Positions 6,644-8,831 of a DNA stretch of 8,831 nucleotides are shown here, piece after piece. Position numbers and translations under genes: made by a program. Each line of letters begins with the position of its first letter. Positions within the stretch are counted from its first letter, which is position 1. Below the pieces are notes generated by a model. It was not told where the DNA came from. It searched no databases and saw only the letters and a list, made by a program, of their open reading frames with translations. This DNA comes from an uncultured Eubacteriales bacterium (lineage in GTDB: Bacteria > Bacillota > Clostridia > Lachnospirales > Lachnospiraceae): contig ONXW01000234.1 of NCBI GenBank assembly GCA_900321915.1, forward strand, positions 1 to 8,831, read 5' to 3'.

Positions 6644-8230
6644 GTGATTCGAATACAGCAGTTAAGACTCCCGATCGACCATAAACCGGAGGATCTCCGG
6701 CGGAAGGCAGCAAAGCTTCTGCACATTCCGCCGGAGGAGATTCTCCGCCTGGATATTGTCCGGCGCTCCCTGGATGCGCGAAAAAAGGACAATATCCTTT
6801 TTTCCTATACCGTGGACGTCGGGGTGCGGGAAGAGGGGAAAGCCGCAAAAAAGGCAAAGTCCCCGGATGTATTCCTGCACAGGGATGCGCCGTACGTCTT
6901 CCCGGAATGCGGGGAGGAAAAGCTGGAACACCGCCCGGTTATTATCGGGTTCGGCCCCGCAGGCATGTTCTGCGCCCTCTTTCTTGCCCGGGCAGGCTTC
7001 CGCCCCCTGGTGCTGGAGCGGGGGCAGGATGTATCTGCCCGCAGGAAGGCAGTGGAAGAATTCTGGCGCGGAGGCGTCCTTGACACCGAGAGCAACGTAC
7101 AGTTCGGGGAAGGCGGCGCGGGAACATTTTCCGACGGGAAGCTCAACACCATGGTGAAAGACCCGTCGGGCAGAAACCGCAGCGTGCTGGAAGAATTCGT
7201 GCGCTTCGGCGCCGATCCCTCCATCCTCTGGGACAGCCATCCCCATGTGGGGACAGACGTGCTCGCGGAGGTGGTAAAAAACCTGAGAACCGAAATATGC
7301 CGCCTCGGCGGGGAAGTCCGGTTCGGGGCGAAGGTGACGGACCTCATCATCCGCGGGGGCCGGGTCACCGGCGTAAAGCTCGGGGAGGAGGAAGTCAGCG
7401 CCGGGGCGGTTATCCTGGCCATCGGGCATTCCGCCCGGGATACCTTTTCCGCTCTCCTTGGCCGGGGCATTGCCATGGAACCCAAGGCCTTCGCCGTGGG
7501 CGTCCGCGTACAGCATCCCCAGGAGATGATAAACCGTTCCCAGTACGGGAACGCAGATGTGAATATCACCGGCCCGGCCCCCTACAAGGTGACCGCCCGG
7601 GCGGGAAACGGCAGGGGGGTATATTCCTTCTGCATGTGTCCCGGCGGGTATGTGGTCAACGCCTCTTCCGAGGAAGGAATGACAGCCGTCAACGGGATGA
7701 GCTACAGCGGACGGGCAGGGAAAAACGCAAACAGCGCCATCATTGTCACCGTGGGCCCGGAGGATTTTCCGGACGGAACGGTCCTCGGGGGAATGCGCTT
7801 CCAGCGGGAACTGGAGAGGGCGGCATTCCGGAACGGGGGCGGACAGATTCCGGTGCAGCTCTTTGGCGATTACTGCCTGAGAAGGCTCTCCTCGGATTTC
7901 GGCGATGTGGAACCGCAGTTCTGCGGGGAGTACCGTTTCGGCGACGTCAGAGGCATTTTCCCGGAGCTTATCGCCTCGTCCATCGAGGAGGGAATGCGCT
8001 CCTTCGGCAGGAAGATCCCGGGGTTTGACAGGCCGGATACCATTCTTTCCGGCGTGGAGAGCCGCACGTCCTCCCCGGTCAGGATTCTCAGGCAACAGAA
8101 CCTGGAATCCCCGACAGGCGGCCTTTATCCCTGCGGCGAGGGGGCAGGCTACGCCGGGGGGATCACATCCGCGGCCATGGACGGCATGCGTGTGGCGGAA
8201 ATGATTGCGAAAAGATACAGGCCGGACTGA
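6644..8230 (+). CDS. FAD-dependent oxidoreductase, COG2509-type (function unknown)
   Basis: A 528-residue soluble flavoprotein. Residues 1 to about 90 form a separate N-terminal domain (RIQQLRLPIDHKPEDL onward, ending in FLHRDAPYVFP). The FAD-binding Rossmann motif VIIGFGPAGM (99-108) follows, with E125 at the expected end of the second strand. Further family-like blocks are FGEGGAGTFSDGKLNT (154-169), YSFCMCPGGYVVNASSEEG (327-345, with a Cys-x-Cys), GVESRTSSPVRI (470-481) and the C-terminal FAD closure CGEGAGYAGGITSAAMDG (497-514). The start is GTG, 12 nt after AAAAGGA (6625-6631); the next good start would cut the N-terminal domain. It lies 25 nt after hflC and 13 nt before the folate gene, so it is likely in the hflKC unit. 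The substrate is unknown; it is unrelated in detail to the other flavoprotein at 3365-4627. Confidence 0.9.
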   Translation: MIRIQQLRLPIDHKPEDLRRKAAKLLHIPPEEILRLDIVRRSLDARKKDNILFSYTVDVGVREEGKAAKKAKSPDVFLHRDAPYVFPECGEEKLEHRPVIIGFGPAGMFCALFLARAGFRPLVLERGQDVSARRKAVEEFWRGGVLDTESNVQFGEGGAGTFSDGKLNTMVKDPSGRNRSVLEEFVRFGADPSILWDSHPHVGTDVLAEVVKNLRTEICRLGGEVRFGAKVTDLIIRGGRVTGVKLGEEEVSAGAVILAIGHSARDTFSALLGRGIAMEPKAFAVGVRVQHPQEMINRSQYGNADVNITGPAPYKVTARAGNGRGVYSFCMCPGGYVVNASSEEGMTAVNGMSYSGRAGKNANSAIIVTVGPEDFPDGTVLGGMRFQRELERAAFRNGGGQIPVQLFGDYCLRRLSSDFGDVEPQFCGEYRFGDVRGIFPELIASSIEEGMRSFGRKIPGFDRPDTILSGVESRTSSPVRILRQQNLESPTGGLYPCGEGAGYAGGITSAAMDGMRVAEMIAKRYRPD

Positions 8231-8243
8231 TAAAGGAGGCAGC

Positions 8244-8831
8244 ATGGAATATTCGAAAAAGGAGCTCCGGAGGATCGTAAAAGAGAGACGGAAGGCGATC
8301 CGGCCGGAGGAAAAGGAAGTCTGGGACAGAGGGCTTTTCTGGAACCTGAAAACCTTCGGCCTGGAAAAGGCAAAAACCGTCTACGCTTACATCAGCGTGA
8401 ACGGGGAGGCGGAGACCGGGCCGTTTATAGAGTCCCTTCTTGAGAGCGGCGTGCGCGTGGCCGTACCGCTGGTCAGGAGAAAAGACGGCAGGAAATGGAT
8501 GGATTTCTATTATATCAGGGGAGAACAGGATCTGGAGCCGGGAACCTTCGGCCTTCTGGAGCCGAAGGAAAGCTGTGAGCAGGCCGCGGACCGGACCTGC
8601 CCGGTGATTGTCCCGGGGGTGGCATTTGCCCCGGACGGCACCAGAAACGGGTATGGCGGCGGTTTTTACGACCGCTTTTTCGAGCAGGAGCCAAGCCATC
8701 CCAAAATCGGCCTGGCCTATGCTTTCCAGATATTCCCGGAGGTAGAGCGGGAAGCGACGGATATTCCCGTGGATGCCATCGTGACGCCGGATGAGATTAT
8801 CCGGATTGCCGAAATCAGAATACCGGAGGGA
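8244..8831 (+). CDS. 5-formyltetrahydrofolate cyclo-ligase (3' end outside window)
   Basis: An open frame of 196 codons from ATG 8244 to the last base, with no stop reached. The family is usually about 180-200 residues, so little is missing. The enzyme (5,10-methenyltetrahydrofolate synthetase, YgfA family) uses ATP to convert 5-formyltetrahydrofolate to 5,10-methenyltetrahydrofolate in the cytoplasm, recycling a storage or inhibitory folate. Evidence includes the basic N-terminal helix KKELRRIVKERRK (5-17), YAYISVNGEAET (48-59), PGVAFAPDGTRNGYGGGFYD (124-143) with the glycine-rich nucleotide/folate loop, and the end block IPVDAIVTPDEII (174-186). An ideal AAAGGAGG site (8232-8239) precedes the ATG by 4 nt. 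It is the last visible gene of the hflK unit. Confidence 0.93.
   Translation, partial: MEYSKKELRRIVKERRKAIRPEEKEVWDRGLFWNLKTFGLEKAKTVYAYISVNGEAETGPFIESLLESGVRVAVPLVRRKDGRKWMDFYYIRGEQDLEPGTFGLLEPKESCEQAADRTCPVIVPGVAFAPDGTRNGYGGGFYDRFFEQEPSHPKIGLAYAFQIFPEVEREATDIPVDAIVTPDEIIRIAEIRIPEG

Noticed and set aside
6686..6747. Two neighbouring small hairpins (CCGGAG-GAT-CTCCGG and CGGAG...CTCCG) near the start of the COG2509 gene
   Set aside because: Both fall in coding sequence for similar peptide stretches (PEDLRR and PPEEILR) and use the genome's common CCGGAG codon pairs; chance is the simplest explanation.
6662..8245. A 527-codon open frame on the - strand covering nearly the whole COG2509 flavoprotein gene
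   Set aside because: It mirrors a strongly supported + strand gene. GC-rich codon use suppresses stops in the opposite strand. The translation is rich in His, Pro, Gly and Arg and shows no recognisable domain.

Overview
The window is a gene-dense, GC-rich stretch of a low-complexity-free bacterial chromosome, with every gene on the + strand. The gene families point to Bacillota, most likely a Lachnospiraceae-type Clostridia: a short, basic ribosomal protein S21 tail, PhoH directly followed by YbeY, a SpoVB/YtgP-type flippase, a BaiN/HI0933-type flavoprotein and a COG2509-type flavoprotein. The taxonomic call is inference from family content and order; no rRNA or other marker is present.

Layout. 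Positions 1-100 hold the 3' end of rpsU, followed by a compact terminator hairpin (about 105-142). Next is a tightly packed run: phoH (169-1227), ybeY (1160-1657, overlapping phoH by 68 nt in another frame), a ytgP/murJ-like lipid flippase (1654-3324, overlapping ybeY by 4 nt) and, 40 nt later, an HI0933/BaiN-family flavoprotein (3365-4627). This looks like one transcription unit joining RNA maturation and ribosome quality (PhoH, YbeY) with cell-wall precursor export.

The only substantial regulatory gap is 4628-4707 (80 nt). It contains a convincing sigma-A type promoter and a long-range inverted repeat that could fold over the next gene's ribosome binding site in read-through RNA. A second unit follows: hflK (4708-5730), hflC (5746-6618), a COG2509-type FAD oxidoreductase (GTG start, 6644-8230) and 5-formyltetrahydrofolate cyclo-ligase (8244 to the window edge, probably lacking only its last few residues). 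Gaps inside this unit are 13-25 nt and each gene has its own ribosome binding site.

How the genes may work together. HflK and HflC are a clear pair of SPFH membrane proteins that would assemble around the membrane protease FtsH, which is not encoded here. The two flavoproteins and the folate enzyme are soluble redox/one-carbon enzymes with no shown mechanistic link to HflKC; the operon link is an inference from spacing. I see no transposon, phage, CRISPR, tRNA or defence module, and no clear undescribed system. The points most worth a second look are the promoter/inverted-repeat arrangement before hflK, the unusual phoH tail overlapping ybeY, and the hflKC-flavoprotein-folate gene cluster.
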